64,000 bases of DNA from Nannocystis sp. (GTDB lineage Bacteria; Myxococcota_A; Polyangia; Nannocystales; Nannocystaceae), in assembly GCF_016714285.1 (NCBI RefSeq), contig NZ_JADJNN010000023.1, positions 1-64,000 of the forward strand, read 5' to 3'. A model generated the notes under the pieces. The model saw only the letters and a program-made list of their open reading frames with translations. It ran no database searches and was not told the DNA's origin. A program made the position numbers and the translations under genes. Of the stretch, positions 1-8,817 are shown in pieces; position 1 is the stretch's first letter; each line of letters opens with the position of its first letter.

Positions 1-1
1 C

Positions 2-295
2 GACGAGATCGACTTCCCGCTCGGTCGCCTGGCGATCAAGAAGGGCGGCGGTCATGGGGGCCACAATGGGCTGCGTGACATCGTCGCCCAGCTCGGCTCC
101 GCCGACTTCCTGCGTGTCCGTCTCGGCGTCGGCCGACCGGTGCACGGCGAGGTCGCCGACTACGTGCTCTCCGACTTTCGCCCCGACGAAGAGGGCCCGG
201 CCGCCGACCTCGTCGAGCGCGCCGCGAAGGCCCTGACCTGCATGATGACCGACGGGGTCGTCATGGCGATGAACAAGTTCAACACGCTCCCCTGA
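2..295 (+). CDS. pth: peptidyl-tRNA hydrolase, C-terminal part (cut by window edge)
   Basis: The window opens inside this gene, and 97 codons remain before TGA at 293-295. The fragment contains the stretch GGGHGGHNGLRD, the conserved glycine-rich, His/Asn segment of bacterial Pth. It is followed by the family's LGVGRP motif and ends in the usual short helix. The enzyme (known from the family) cleaves the ester bond of peptidyl-tRNAs released from stalled ribosomes in the cytoplasm. hppA and then the rpsF-rpsR-rplI cluster follow on the same strand, a location consistent with pth. The 67 bp to hppA leave room for co-transcription. The N-terminal half and start lie outside the window. Confidence 0.93.
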   Translation, partial: DEIDFPLGRLAIKKGGGHGGHNGLRDIVAQLGSADFLRVRLGVGRPVHGEVADYVLSDFRPDEEGPAADLVERAAKALTCMMTDGVVMAMNKFNTLP

Positions 296-362
296 CCGGG
301 CCAACGAGCCCGTCTCCCTCGCCGACTCCCTGGCCCTCCCCCCGCAAGAAAGCTCCCCTCCC

Positions 363-2636
363 GTGGATATCCCAATTCAGACCCTCCTCTACGCCGTACC
401 GGCCTGCGGCGGCCTGGCGCTGCTGTACGCGCTGTTCACCGCCAGCTGGATCGCAAAGCAAGACCCCGGCACCGTGCGCATGCAGAAGATCGCCGAGCAG
501 ATCTTCCGCGGCGCCATGGCCTTCCTGGCCGCCGAGTACAAGGTGCTCGCGATCTTCGTCGTGATCATCGGCGGCATCCTGGCGCTGTCGGCCGACGCGA
601 GCTCCTCGCCGCTGGTCGGCCTGTCCTTCGTCGCCGGCGCGATGTGCTCGGCGCTCGCCGGCTTCTTCGGCATGCGCGTGGCCACCCGGGCCAACGTGCG
701 CACCGCGGCGGCGGCCCGCGTCGGCCTGTCGCCGGCGCTCTCGATCGCGTTCCGCGGCGGGGCCGTTATGGGCATGTGCGTGGTCGGCCTCGGCCTGGTC
801 GGCTTCGGCAGCCTGTTCATCGCCTACCTCGGCCAGTTCGACGCCCTCGCGGACGTCGACGGCCAGGCCCTCGAGTTCAACCGCGTGGTCAACATGCTGG
901 CCGGCTTCGCGATGGGCGCCTCGTCGATCGCGCTGTTCGCCCGCGTGGGCGGCGGCATCTACACCAAGGCCGCTGACGTCGGCGCCGACCTGGTCGGCAA
1001 GGTCGAGGCGGGCATCCCGGAGGACCACTTCCTGAACCCGGCGACCATCGCCGACAACGTCGGTGACAACGTCGGCGACGTCGCCGGCATGGGCGCCGAC
1101 CTGTTCGAGTCGTACGTCGGCGCGATCCTCGGCACCATGGTGCTCGGGGCGGTCGCGGTGAGCGGCCGCCTCGAGGCCGCGATCCTTCCGCTGCTGATCG
1201 CCGCGGCGGGCATCGTGATGTCGATCCTCGGCACCTTCTTCGTGCGCACGAAGGAGGGCGGCAACCCCCAGATCGCGCTGGACACCGGCTCCTTCGGGGC
1301 GGCGTTCATCATGTTGCCGATCTCGTGGGGCATCATCTACTTCTGCGTGATGTCGGCCGCCGGCCATGGCACGCCGATGATCACCACCGACCTGTCGGGG
1401 CTCGCGGCCTGCAGCACCAACGGGGCGATGGACATGAGCCTGGTCGCCAGCGAGGCCTGCAGCGTGGCCCAGACCTGGGCCCTGTTCTGGGCGATCGTCG
1501 CCGGCCTGGTCTCGGGCGTGGCGATCGGCGCGATCACCGGCTTCTACTGCTCGAAGGGCAAGCGCCCGGTGAACAGCATCGTCGAGCAGTCGAGCACCGG
1601 TCCGGCGACCAACATCATCGCCGGCATCGGCGTCGGCTTCGAGTCGACCGCGATCCCGATCCTCCTGATCGCGGGCGCCATCTTCGTCGCCAACTACTTC
1701 GCCGGGCTCTACGGCGTGGCCCTGGCGGCGCTCGGCATGCTCTCGACCACCGGCATCCAGTTGGCGGTCGACGCGTACGGCCCGATCTCCGACAACGCCG
1801 GCGGCATCGCCGAGATGAGCGGCCTGCCGCACGAGGTCCGTGAGCGCACCGACAACCTCGACGCGGTCGGCAACACCACCGCCGCGATCGGCAAGGGCTT
1901 CGCCATCGCCTCGGCCGCGCTCGCGGCCCTGTCGCTGTTCGCGGCCTACCGCAACATCGCCCTCAAGGGCAGCGACCTGCTGCTGACCGACCCGAAGGTC
2001 CTGATCGGCCTGCTGATCGGCGGCATGCTGCCCTTCCTGTTCTCGGCGATGGCGATGAAGGCCGTCGGCGCGGCCGCGATGGACATGATCACCGAGGTGC
2101 GGCGCCAGTTCCGGGAGATCCCGGTGCTGCGCGCGGCGCTCCTGCTGGTCGCAAAGGCCGAGAAGGAGAACCGTGACCTCACGCCCGACGAGGAGCGCGA
2201 GGTCCTCGCCGCCGGTGAGAAGACGGAGGTCGAGCGCTGCGTGGCCATCTCCACCAAGGCCTCGATCCGCCGCATGGTCATGCCGGGCGTGCTGGCCCTC
2301 AGCTCGCCGGTGATCATCGGCTTCTGGTCGCGCAGCGCCCTGGGCGGGCTCCTGGCGGGCACCCTGGTCACCGGCGTGATGCTGGCGATCTTCATGTCCA
2401 ACGCCGGTGGCGCGTGGGACAACGCCAAGAAGCAGGTCGAGGACCAGAAGAAGGACTCCAGCCAGGCCGTGAACACCGGCAAGGGCTCGGAGCGCCACAA
2501 GGCGGCCGTCATCGGCGACACCGTCGGCGACCCCTTCAAGGACACGGCGGGCCCGAGCCTCAACATCCTCATCAAGCTGATGACGATCGTGGCGGTCGTG
2601 ATCGCCCCGATCCTCGTCAAGTACGGCGGCCTGTAA
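363..2636 (+). CDS. hppA: membrane-bound pyrophosphatase, K+-dependent type
   Basis: A 757-residue, very hydrophobic integral membrane protein starting at GTG 363. It hydrolyses pyrophosphate and couples this to H+ or Na+ export across the cytoplasmic membrane (family knowledge). The catalytic loop DVGADLVGKVE and the Asp-rich NVGDNVGD segment lie near residues 203-240. The motif GNTTAAIGKG near residue 502 has Ala where K+-independent enzymes carry Lys, which assigns it to the K+-dependent subfamily. A second Asp motif, GDTVGDPFKDTAGPS, lies near the C-terminus. The sequence does not show whether H+ or Na+ is pumped. It lies between pth and the rpsF operon, separated from the latter by a terminator, so it may share the pth transcript. 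The Shine-Dalgarno upstream of the GTG is weak. Confidence 0.96.
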   Translation: MDIPIQTLLYAVPACGGLALLYALFTASWIAKQDPGTVRMQKIAEQIFRGAMAFLAAEYKVLAIFVVIIGGILALSADASSSPLVGLSFVAGAMCSALAGFFGMRVATRANVRTAAAARVGLSPALSIAFRGGAVMGMCVVGLGLVGFGSLFIAYLGQFDALADVDGQALEFNRVVNMLAGFAMGASSIALFARVGGGIYTKAADVGADLVGKVEAGIPEDHFLNPATIADNVGDNVGDVAGMGADLFESYVGAILGTMVLGAVAVSGRLEAAILPLLIAAAGIVMSILGTFFVRTKEGGNPQIALDTGSFGAAFIMLPISWGIIYFCVMSAAGHGTPMITTDLSGLAACSTNGAMDMSLVASEACSVAQTWALFWAIVAGLVSGVAIGAITGFYCSKGKRPVNSIVEQSSTGPATNIIAGIGVGFESTAIPILLIAGAIFVANYFAGLYGVALAALGMLSTTGIQLAVDAYGPISDNAGGIAEMSGLPHEVRERTDNLDAVGNTTAAIGKGFAIASAALAALSLFAAYRNIALKGSDLLLTDPKVLIGLLIGGMLPFLFSAMAMKAVGAAAMDMITEVRRQFREIPVLRAALLLVAKAEKENRDLTPDEEREVLAAGEKTEVERCVAISTKASIRRMVMPGVLALSSPVIIGFWSRSALGGLLAGTLVTGVMLAIFMSNAGGAWDNAKKQVEDQKKDSSQAVNTGKGSERHKAAVIGDTVGDPFKDTAGPSLNILIKLMTIVAVVIAPILVKYGGL

Positions 2637-2658
2637 CGGCTGTAACGGCTGTAACGGC
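2632..2658 (+). repeat. 9-bp tandem repeat across the hppA stop codon
   Basis: TGTAACGGC is repeated exactly three times, and the hppA stop codon TAA (2634-2636) lies in the first unit. Similar perfect 10-bp arrays occur at 6551-6590, 13961-14010 and 32081-32120, so this is one of a set. Confidence 0.9.
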
Positions 2659-2712
2659 AAGGCCCAGCCTCGCCGGCCCCTTGCGGTCGGGCGAGGCTTG
2701 ATCTAAAAGGTG

Positions 2713-2743
2713 CGGCCCCGTCCATCCCGGACGGGGCCGTTTC
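2713..2743 (+). terminator. rho-independent terminator after hppA
   Basis: CGGCCCCGTCC (2713-2723) pairs perfectly with GGACGGGGCCG (2729-2739) across a 5-nt loop and is followed by TTT. A second hairpin with 9-bp arms (2666-2674 and 2690-2698) lies just upstream. Together they should separate hppA transcription from the ribosomal protein genes. Confidence 0.75.
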
Positions 2744-2810
2744 CATTTCTCTCCTTGCTCCTCGCCGCGCCGCGGTCGGGGGGCCAAGCAGCAGTCCACG
2801 AGGAGAATTC

Positions 2811-3311
2811 ATGTCCGATACTTCCGGCCAGGTGCTCTCGGTCTCCAACAAGCAGGGGACCAAGCGCGAGTACGAGACCATCCTGATCCTGCGACCCCAG
2901 ACCAGCAAAGTCGGGATCCGCGAGTTTGTCACCAAGATGCAGGGCGTGTTCGAGAAGTGCGGCGCCCGCCTGATCAAGATCGAGAACTGGGGCACGCGCA
3001 CGCTGGCCTACCCGATCAACCGCTCGCCGACCGGCATCTACCTGTACTGGCGCTACCTCGGCGGCTCCGACATCGTCCACGAGTTCGAGCGCAACCTGCG
3101 GATCACCGACTCGGTGCTGCGCTTCTACACCGTCAAGGTCGACGAGGACGTCGACCCCGCGGCGCGCCCCTCGGAGATCACCGACGACTTGCTCGAGAAC
3201 ATCAGCGAGCCGCCGCCCGAGCCGGAGCCCGAGCCGGTGCGCGAGGTCGAGGAGGAGAACTCCATGTACGCCGACGACGGCGTCGAGGGTCTCGAGGAAG
3301 GAGTGAACTAA
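2811..3311 (+). CDS. rpsF: 30S ribosomal protein S6
   Basis: A 166-residue S6 with the family's N-terminal pattern (YETILILRP) and the RNA-facing segment GTRTLAYPI. A strong Shine-Dalgarno (GAGGAG) precedes ATG 2811. S6 pairs with S18 on the 30S platform. The protein is longer than the roughly 95-135 residues usual for S6. The extra is an acidic, Pro/Glu-rich tail from about residue 120, a feature seen in some other bacteria and probably disordered. rpsR begins only 3 bp after the stop, so the two are translationally coupled. Confidence 0.97.
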   Translation: MSDTSGQVLSVSNKQGTKREYETILILRPQTSKVGIREFVTKMQGVFEKCGARLIKIENWGTRTLAYPINRSPTGIYLYWRYLGGSDIVHEFERNLRITDSVLRFYTVKVDEDVDPAARPSEITDDLLENISEPPPEPEPEPVREVEEENSMYADDGVEGLEEGVN

Positions 3312-3314
3312 GCC

Positions 3315-3548
3315 ATGTCCGACGACAACAAGCCCCGTTCCAACCGCCGGTCCACGTCGCTGCTCGCCAACGACAGGACTCTGGTCATCGATTACAAGAA
3401 CCCGCAGCTGCTCAAGTCCTTCCTGACGGACCGCGGCAAGATCGTGCCGGCCCGCATCTCCGGCGTCTCGGCCCGCCAGCAGCGTCAGATCACCAGGGCA
3501 GTCAAGCGCGCGCGCATGCTGGCCCTCATCCCGTACACGGTGCAGTGA
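3315..3548 (+). CDS. rpsR: 30S ribosomal protein S18
   Basis: A 77-residue basic protein with the S18 core: the dIDYKNPQLLKSFLTDRGKI segment, then ARISGVSARQQRQITRAVKR and the closing helix ARMLALIPY. It binds S6 on the 30S platform and lies in the standard order rpsF-rpsR-rplI. The stop is 10 bp before the rplI start. No N-terminal zinc-binding cysteines are visible, so this is the C-minus form. Confidence 0.97.
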   Translation: MSDDNKPRSNRRSTSLLANDRTLVIDYKNPQLLKSFLTDRGKIVPARISGVSARQQRQITRAVKRARMLALIPYTVQ

Positions 3549-3558
3549 GAGGACCCCC

Positions 3559-4011
3559 ATGGCAAACCTTGAGATCATCCTCCGCAAGGACGTCGAGCAC
3601 CTCGGCTCTGCTGGCGAGCTCGTGACGGTCCGCCCCGGCTACGGCCGCAACTACCTGATCCCCCGCGGCCTCGCGCTCGCGGCGACCCGCGGCAACATCG
3701 CCCAGCTGGAGCACCAGAAGCGCATCATCGCCGCCGAGCAGGCCCGCATCCGGGCCGAGCACATCAAGATGGCCGAGGCGCTCAAGGGCGTGTCGGTGTC
3801 GATCGCCCGCAAGAAGGGCGCCGACGGCAAGCTGTTCGGCTCGGTGTCCACCAAGGACATCGCCGAGGCGCTGGCGATGCAGAACATCAACGTCGATCGC
3901 AAGCTGATCCGCCTCGAGGACCCCTTCAAGGCGGTCGGCAGCTACGAGGTCCCGGTGCGCTTCAGCGCCGATGCCTCGGTCGAGATCCGCGTCAACGTCG
4001 TCGGCGTCTAA
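3559..4011 (+). CDS. rplI: 50S ribosomal protein L9
   Basis: A 150-residue L9. The N-terminal domain has the signature GxVVxVRPGYGRNYLIPRGLA around residues 12-31, then a long connecting helix and a C-terminal domain ending in VEIRVNVVGV. Length and architecture match the family. L9 binds 23S rRNA domain V near the L1 stalk and affects frame maintenance. It is the last gene of the rpsF operon, and a weak hairpin follows. Confidence 0.97.
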   Translation: MANLEIILRKDVEHLGSAGELVTVRPGYGRNYLIPRGLALAATRGNIAQLEHQKRIIAAEQARIRAEHIKMAEALKGVSVSIARKKGADGKLFGSVSTKDIAEALAMQNINVDRKLIRLEDPFKAVGSYEVPVRFSADASVEIRVNVVGV

Positions 4012-4031
4012 GCGCCGCCGGTGCACGAGAG

Positions 4032-4062
4032 GGCCGCACGCCGCGAGGCTTGCGGCCTTCTT
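4032..4062 (+). terminator. possible terminator after rplI
   Basis: GGCCGCA (4032-4038) pairs with TGCGGCC (4051-4057) and is followed by TTCTTGC. The stem is short and the T-tract interrupted, so termination is plausible but not certain. It lies between the end of the ribosomal operon and a convergent lipoprotein gene. Confidence 0.45.
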
Positions 4063-4078
4063 GCAATTTGGGCGTGTA

Positions 4079-4330
4079 TCACTTGCCGCGCAGCCGCTCC
4101 GCGCTGCACTTGCCCATCAGACACTGCGCCGAGTACACGCCCTTCTGCTTGCAGCCGGTGACGTGGTACTTGCCGTAGACCTCGTCGCGGGTCAGCGCGA
4201 CCTGGTCCTCCGGGCACTTGAAGTCGGCGGCCGCCTGGGCGCGGGCGGCGTTGTCGAGCTTGCCGGCGCAGCCGGTGAGAGAGCCAATGAGAGAGCCAGT
4301 GAGCAGGGCGACGAGGGTGGGGCGCATCAC
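4079..4330 (-). CDS. small lipoprotein of unknown function
   Basis: An 83-residue protein with a classical type II signal: a short basic start, a hydrophobic stretch and the lipobox LTGC, with the lipidated Cys at about residue 21. The mature part is about 60 residues and has three further Cys (around FKCPED, VTGCKQ and QCLMGKC), so at least one disulfide is likely in the periplasm. Two consecutive Met codons (4330 and 4327) could serve as start. It converges on the rplI operon. No function can be assigned. Confidence 0.62.
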   Translation of the reverse strand: MMRPTLVALLTGSLIGSLTGCAGKLDNAARAQAAADFKCPEDQVALTRDEVYGKYHVTGCKQKGVYSAQCLMGKCSAERLRGK

Positions 4331-4409
4331 CGCCGATTTATACCGCGGCGCGCAGGCCCGTGGTCAATCGGCCGACCGCGCAGGGTGCTCCCATGAGCGT
4401 CGGTCGGGG

Positions 4410-5075
4410 TCAACGCAGCGTGCCGCGCAGGAGGTCCCACAGGGGCGTGGTCACGCCGAAGTTGGCGCGCGTCATGAGGGCGGGGTCGTGGTGGCGCTCG
4501 TGGTGGGCGGCGAGGCGGGCGACGAGGCGGTGCACGACGCTGCGCGGCGGGAGGTGATAGGCGGTGTGCAGCCACTCGTAGACGACGAAGTAGGCGTGGG
4601 TGCTGACCATGAAGAGGAGGCCGGCGTCGCGGCCGAGCAGCCAGGTCAGGGCGAGGGCGAGGGGCGTCATGAGCACGCTGAGCAGGCCGATCGCCCACCA
4701 CGGGAACAGCACGGCCCGCAGCTCGCGGGGGTCGTGGATCGCCATGGCGCCGCGCACGTAGAGCGTGTGGTGCGAGACGTGGTGGGCGTCGTAGAGGTAC
4801 TGCAGCGGCGGCACGCGGTGGTGCAGGAGGTCGCGATGAAAGCGCCACTCGACGCCCTGGCCGATCACCAGGACGGCCGGCACCACCAGCCACGCGGCGA
4901 GGCTTGGTTCTCCGAGCTGGACGAGGCAGCTGGCGATCACGAGGCCGCCGTAGATGTTGGGGATCAGGAGGTGGCGCCACGGGTTGTAGCGGGCGGGTAG
5001 CTCGGCCAGGAAGCGGGCGCGGGCCGCCGCGGCGCGGGCCACGGCGGGTGCGGGCTGGGCGGGCTGGGCGGGCAC
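4410..5075 (-). CDS. fatty acid hydroxylase / sterol desaturase superfamily protein
   Basis: A 221-residue membrane protein with hydrophobic segments and the histidine clusters that bind the diiron centre: HRDLLHH (about residues 79-85), HHVSHH (about 98-103) and HERHH near residue 195. These fit the superfamily of fatty acid hydroxylases, sterol C4-methyl oxidases and sterol C5 desaturases, which use O2 on membrane lipids. The substrate cannot be read from sequence. Nannocystis-type myxobacteria are known to make sterols, so a sterol or fatty acid substrate is equally open. It is divergent from dnaB, about 50 bp separating the two starts. Confidence 0.86.
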   Translation of the reverse strand: MPAQPAQPAPAVARAAAARARFLAELPARYNPWRHLLIPNIYGGLVIASCLVQLGEPSLAAWLVVPAVLVIGQGVEWRFHRDLLHHRVPPLQYLYDAHHVSHHTLYVRGAMAIHDPRELRAVLFPWWAIGLLSVLMTPLALALTWLLGRDAGLLFMVSTHAYFVVYEWLHTAYHLPPRSVVHRLVARLAAHHERHHDPALMTRANFGVTTPLWDLLRGTLR

Positions 5076-5126
5076 GCGGGCATGCTACCGCGCCGCTCGG
5101 CCGCGGTGTTATACCTCTCGCCCCCG

Positions 5127-6551
5127 ATGGCCCGCACCCTCCCGCACAACAACGAGGCCGAGGCGGCGATCCTCGGCGGCATCCTGCTGCGCGGGCAGCA
5201 GGCGCTCAACGACGTGCTCGATGTCGTCCGCGAGGACGACTTCTACAACACGGCCTACCAGGCGATCTTCAAGGCGATGAAGGCGCTCGACGAGCGCCGT
5301 GAGCCGATCGACGTGGTCACGCTGGAGGCCCAGCTGCGCTCGGTCGGCGAGCTCAAGGTGGCGGGCGGGCTCGAGGCGCTGAACACCCTCGGCGACCGCT
5401 ACGCGACCAGCCAGAACATCACCCACCACGCCGAGCTGGTGCGCCGCGCGGCGATGGTGCGAAACCTGGTGATCACGGCGCGCGAGGTCGCCGAGGAGGG
5501 GATGGACGAGCTCGAGAACATCAACGAGTTCATCGACCAGGCCGAGAAGCGGATCATGGCGGTGAACGAGCGCGGGCGGCGGACCGCGTACCAGTCGTCG
5601 AGCGAGCTGCTCAAGCAGATCTTCGTCACCATCACCGAGCGGGCCAAGCGACAAAACCCGATCACCGGGGTGCCGACCCACTTCACCGACCTCGACAAGA
5701 TGACCGGCGGGATGCAGCCGGGGGACCTGGTGATCATCGCGGCGCGCCCGTCGATGGGCAAGACGGCGTTCGTGTTGAACCTGTGCCAGAACGCCTGCGT
5801 GCCGCAGGCGCGGCACATGCACGTGCCGGTCGAGGAGCAGCCGATCTTGCACCCGGTGCTGTTCTTCAGCCTCGAGATGGGCGGGACCCAGCTGGTCGAG
5901 CGCGTGCTGTGTGCCGAGGCGAAGGTCGACTACAGCAAGCTGCGCTCGGGGGCCTTCATCGACGACGACTTTCGCCGGATGATCGGCGCGGCCGACCGCA
6001 TCTCACAGGCCAAGTTCTTCATCGACGACCAGGCCGCGCCGTCGATCCTCGAGATGCGGGCCCGGGCCCGGCGCTTCCGCGAGGACCGGACAATCTTCAC
6101 GGGTCACAAGGAGCAGTTCGGCCTGATCGTGGTCGATTACCTGCAGCTGGCGCGAGGCGGCAAGAGCCGCTACGACTCGCGCGAGCAGGAGATCAGCGAG
6201 ATCTCCCGCGGGCTCAAGGCGATGGCCAAGGAGCTGCACATGCCCGTCCTGGCCCTGTCCCAGCTCAACCGCGCGGTCGACAGTCGCGCCGATCACCGGC
6301 CCCAACTTTCGGACCTGCGTGAGTCGGGGGCGATCGAACAGGATGCAGACGTCATCATGTTTATCTACCGCGAGGAGCGGTATCTCCCGGGTGATGCGTC
6401 GCCCTCGGATCGGCAGAAGGTCGAGAACAAGGCCGAGATCATCCTCGGCAAGCAGCGCAACGGCCCGATCGGCACCGTGCACCTGACCTTCCTCAAGCAG
6501 CACACGCGCTTCGAGAACATGCTGAACGGACCGGGGATCACCGACGGTTAG
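5127..6551 (+). CDS. dnaB: replicative DNA helicase DnaB
   Basis: A 474-residue DnaB when started at ATG 5127 (MARTLPHNNEAEAAILGG), which matches the usual DnaB N-terminus. An in-frame ATG at 5082 would add 15 atypical residues. The N-terminal helical domain is followed by the RecA-like ATPase with Walker A RPSMGKT near residue 207, a B-type strand LIVVDYLQL, and the late motifs SQLNRAVDSR and DLRESGAIEQDADV. It unwinds DNA ahead of the replication fork as a hexameric ring. An insert of about 18 residues follows Walker A (around 5800-5850), before the conserved FFSLEMG. It is probably a surface loop. No intein is present. Confidence 0.97.
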   Translation: MARTLPHNNEAEAAILGGILLRGQQALNDVLDVVREDDFYNTAYQAIFKAMKALDERREPIDVVTLEAQLRSVGELKVAGGLEALNTLGDRYATSQNITHHAELVRRAAMVRNLVITAREVAEEGMDELENINEFIDQAEKRIMAVNERGRRTAYQSSSELLKQIFVTITERAKRQNPITGVPTHFTDLDKMTGGMQPGDLVIIAARPSMGKTAFVLNLCQNACVPQARHMHVPVEEQPILHPVLFFSLEMGGTQLVERVLCAEAKVDYSKLRSGAFIDDDFRRMIGAADRISQAKFFIDDQAAPSILEMRARARRFREDRTIFTGHKEQFGLIVVDYLQLARGGKSRYDSREQEISEISRGLKAMAKELHMPVLALSQLNRAVDSRADHRPQLSDLRESGAIEQDADVIMFIYREERYLPGDASPSDRQKVENKAEIILGKQRNGPIGTVHLTFLKQHTRFENMLNGPGITDG

Positions 6552-6590
6552 GGGCGGCCAAGGGCGGCCGAGGGCGGCCAAGGGCGGCGA
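6551..6590 (+). repeat. 10-bp tandem repeat at the dnaB stop codon
   Basis: Four exact-period units of GGGCGGCC with one variable flanking position each begin on the last base of the dnaB TAG. The array belongs to the set of short arrays after gene ends noted elsewhere in the window. Confidence 0.88.
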
Positions 6591-6771
6591 GCGCCCGAGG
6601 TCACCGTGACGGCCCGAGCGGCGGGCGCGGGTGGTGTCGCGGTCGCGGTCGCGGGTTGGCGTGGCGGGTCGTGGTCGCTGGTTGCGAGCCCGAGAAGTCG
6701 CGTGCCTGGCGGCAAACCGTACGCGCGGGAGCGTGGCAAAGCCGACGCGGGCCGTGATAGCTTGCGGAGCA

Positions 6772-7818
6772 ATGTCGGTGCCCACCCAGATCGGGCCGTT
6801 CAAGGTCAAGGGCCTCCTCGGTAAAGGGGCCATGGGTGAGGTCTACGAGGGCATCGACGAGAAGCTGGGCCGGCGCGTGGCGATCAAGATCCTCGGGCGC
6901 AAGCACCGGGAATCCGAGGAGTTCAAGACCCGCTTCCTCCGCGAGGGCCGCGCGCTTGCGGCCATGAACCACCCGAACATCGTCGCGGTGTACTTCATCG
7001 GCGAGCACGAGGACCGGCCCTTCCTGGCCATGGAATTCCTCGACGGCGAGGACATCGGCGGCTCGCTGAAGAAGCGCGGCGCGCTGAACCCGGGCGACGC
7101 GGCCGAGGTCATCCGTCAGGCGGCGATCGGCCTGGCCGAGACCCAGCGGGTCGGCGTGGTCCACCGCGACGTCAAGCCCTCGAACCTGGTCGTGACCTCG
7201 CAGGGCTTCGTCAAGGTGACCGACTTCGGCCTGGCCAAGGCGCTGCAGGAGGACCTGTCGATCACCGCCACCGGCGTGTTCGTCGGGACCCCGGACTACC
7301 TCGCGCCGGAGCAGGCGATGGGCAAGGAGGTCGACGCCCGCGCCGACGTGTACGCGCTCGGCTGCTCGCTCTACCATATGTGCAGCGGCCACCCGCCGTT
7401 TCGCAAGGGCGGCCAGGACGACCACTACACCGCGGTGGTGCGCCGTCACCTCAAGTCGGAGCGGCCCGAGCTCAAGCTCGAGATCAAGGGCTTCGACGAG
7501 GCGCTGTCGGACCTGTGCCGGCGCATGATGAGCCGCCGCCCCGACGTGCGCCCGACCTTCGAGGAGCTCAAGACCAGCCTGTCCGAGATCTCGCGTCGCC
7601 TCGGCGGCGAGGTGCCGCCGCGCCACGCCAGCGTCGAGCTGCGCTCCCCCGAGGAGATCAACGAGGTGGCCAAGAAGCAGGGCTCGAAGGCCACCGAGCT
7701 GGTCCCGGGGGACAACGCCAGCCCGGCCCGCAACACCCGCACGACGATGATCGCCGTCGGGATCGGCGTGTCGATCGGCATCGCTCTCGGGGTGGTGCTG
7801 GCGATTATGTCGATGTGA
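6772..7818 (+). CDS. Ser/Thr protein kinase with C-terminal membrane anchor
   Basis: A 348-residue kinase when started at ATG 6772. An in-frame ATG 141 bp upstream would add Arg-rich, non-kinase sequence. Kinase motifs appear in order: glycine loop GKGAMGEVY (about residue 16), VAIKIL Lys, catalytic HRDVKPSN (about 131), DFGLAK, then PDYLAPEQ. It is an RD-type kinase and should be active. A Lys/Arg-containing linker leads to one transmembrane helix at the extreme C-terminus (about residues 322-345), so the kinase faces the cytoplasm with almost no external domain. The purine phosphorylase gene follows 90 bp later, but no functional link is evident. Confidence 0.93.
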   Translation: MSVPTQIGPFKVKGLLGKGAMGEVYEGIDEKLGRRVAIKILGRKHRESEEFKTRFLREGRALAAMNHPNIVAVYFIGEHEDRPFLAMEFLDGEDIGGSLKKRGALNPGDAAEVIRQAAIGLAETQRVGVVHRDVKPSNLVVTSQGFVKVTDFGLAKALQEDLSITATGVFVGTPDYLAPEQAMGKEVDARADVYALGCSLYHMCSGHPPFRKGGQDDHYTAVVRRHLKSERPELKLEIKGFDEALSDLCRRMMSRRPDVRPTFEELKTSLSEISRRLGGEVPPRHASVELRSPEEINEVAKKQGSKATELVPGDNASPARNTRTTMIAVGIGVSIGIALGVVLAIMSM

Positions 7819-7883
7819 TGGTTGGGTGAATGTTGGGTGACGACGTGAGGGTTGGGTGCATCGGGTGGACGCGCACTCGGTGG

Positions 7884-7901
7884 CCTGTCCTGAAGGCCAG
7901 G
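7884..7901 (+). repeat. short palindrome, CCTGTCC-type, before the PNP start
   Basis: CCTGTCCTGAAGGCCAGG is an imperfect 18-bp hairpin whose right edge supplies the purine-rich sequence just ahead of ATG 7909. It is one copy of a dispersed motif (others at 8729, 8818 and 48434). Confidence 0.6.
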
Positions 7902-7908
7902 TGAAGCA

Positions 7909-8724
7909 ATGATCACGAAAGATCCATACAGCCACGCCACTGAGCTCCTGCAGGAACGCCTGGGAGGCCGCCGCCTCGACTGGGCGCTGGTCGCCGGCTC
8001 GGGCCTCGGGGTCGGCTTCGTCGCCGCGGAGGGGGGCATCGGCCTGCAGATCGAGGGTCAGCTGACGCTGGCGGAGCTCGGCCTGCCGGCGCCCTCGGTC
8101 GCGGGTCACGGCAACAGCCTGGTGTGGGGCCGCGTCGGCGCGTCGCTGGTGTGCGTGCAGACCGGGCGCCTGCACCCTTACGAGGGCCACCCGATCGCGG
8201 TATGCACGACGGCCCTGGCGGCGATGCTCGGCTGCGGCGCGCGCACGGCGGCGCTGACCTTCGCGGTCGGCGGCCTCGACCCGGCGCTGAAGACCGGCGA
8301 GGTGGTGCTGCTGCGCGACCAGATCGCGCTGTTCGGGCCGACGCCGCTGGTCGGCCCGCAATTCGTCGATTGCAGCCAGCTCTACCCGGAGCACCTGCGT
8401 CGGCGCGTGCAGGAGATCCATCCGGGGCTCGGTCCGACCCAGCTCGCGGAGGTGGTGTACGCGCACGCCCGCGGGCCTCAGTACGAGACCCCGGCCGAGA
8501 CCGAGGCGCTGCGCCGCCTCGGCGGGCAGGTGGTCGGGATGTCGACGACCTACGAGGCGATCCTCTGCGCCTCGCGCGGGGTGCCGGTGCTCGGGCTCGG
8601 GGTCGTCACCAACGGCGCCGGGCAGACGGGGCTCAGCCACCACGAGGTGCAGGACCGCAGCCGCGAGGCCCACGCGCAGCTGTCGGGGCTGCTCAAGCAG
8701 GTGATGGCCTCCGCGTTCGAGTGA
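7909..8724 (+). CDS. purine nucleoside phosphorylase
   Basis: A 271-residue trimeric-type purine nucleoside phosphorylase. Motifs seen: the N-terminal phosphate loop GSGLG, GRLHPYEGH (the family's GRxHxYEG), GPQYETPAE (substrate-specificity and phosphate region), GMSTTYEA and the purine-binding VTNGAG with Asn. It reversibly phosphorolyses purine (deoxy)ribonucleosides in the cytoplasm for salvage. Length and motif order match the family. The Asn at the base-binding site favours guanosine/inosine over adenosine (family inference). Short CCTGTCC-type palindromes lie on both sides of the gene. Confidence 0.91.
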   Translation: MITKDPYSHATELLQERLGGRRLDWALVAGSGLGVGFVAAEGGIGLQIEGQLTLAELGLPAPSVAGHGNSLVWGRVGASLVCVQTGRLHPYEGHPIAVCTTALAAMLGCGARTAALTFAVGGLDPALKTGEVVLLRDQIALFGPTPLVGPQFVDCSQLYPEHLRRRVQEIHPGLGPTQLAEVVYAHARGPQYETPAETEALRRLGGQVVGMSTTYEAILCASRGVPVLGLGVVTNGAGQTGLSHHEVQDRSREAHAQLSGLLKQVMASAFE

Positions 8725-8728
8725 GGCG

Positions 8729-8746
8729 CCTGGCTCTCGGGACAGG
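8729..8746 (+). repeat. short palindrome after the PNP stop
   Basis: CCTGGCTCTCGGGACAGG, an imperfect copy of the CCTGTCC-N4-GGACAGG motif, lies 4 bp after the stop codon of the purine nucleoside phosphorylase gene. Confidence 0.6.
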
Positions 8747-8817
8747 TCGCGGGCCGCGGTCGGCGTGACGCGGGTGGTGTCCGAGTGACCCTCATGCTGC
8801 GTGTCGGCGTGACGGAG

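Noticed and set aside
279..2660. 793-codon open frame on the minus strand, antisense to hppA
   Set aside because: The plus strand encodes an unmistakable pyrophosphatase. The minus frame is rich in His/Arg/Asp/Gly with no motifs, typical of antisense frames in very GC-rich DNA.
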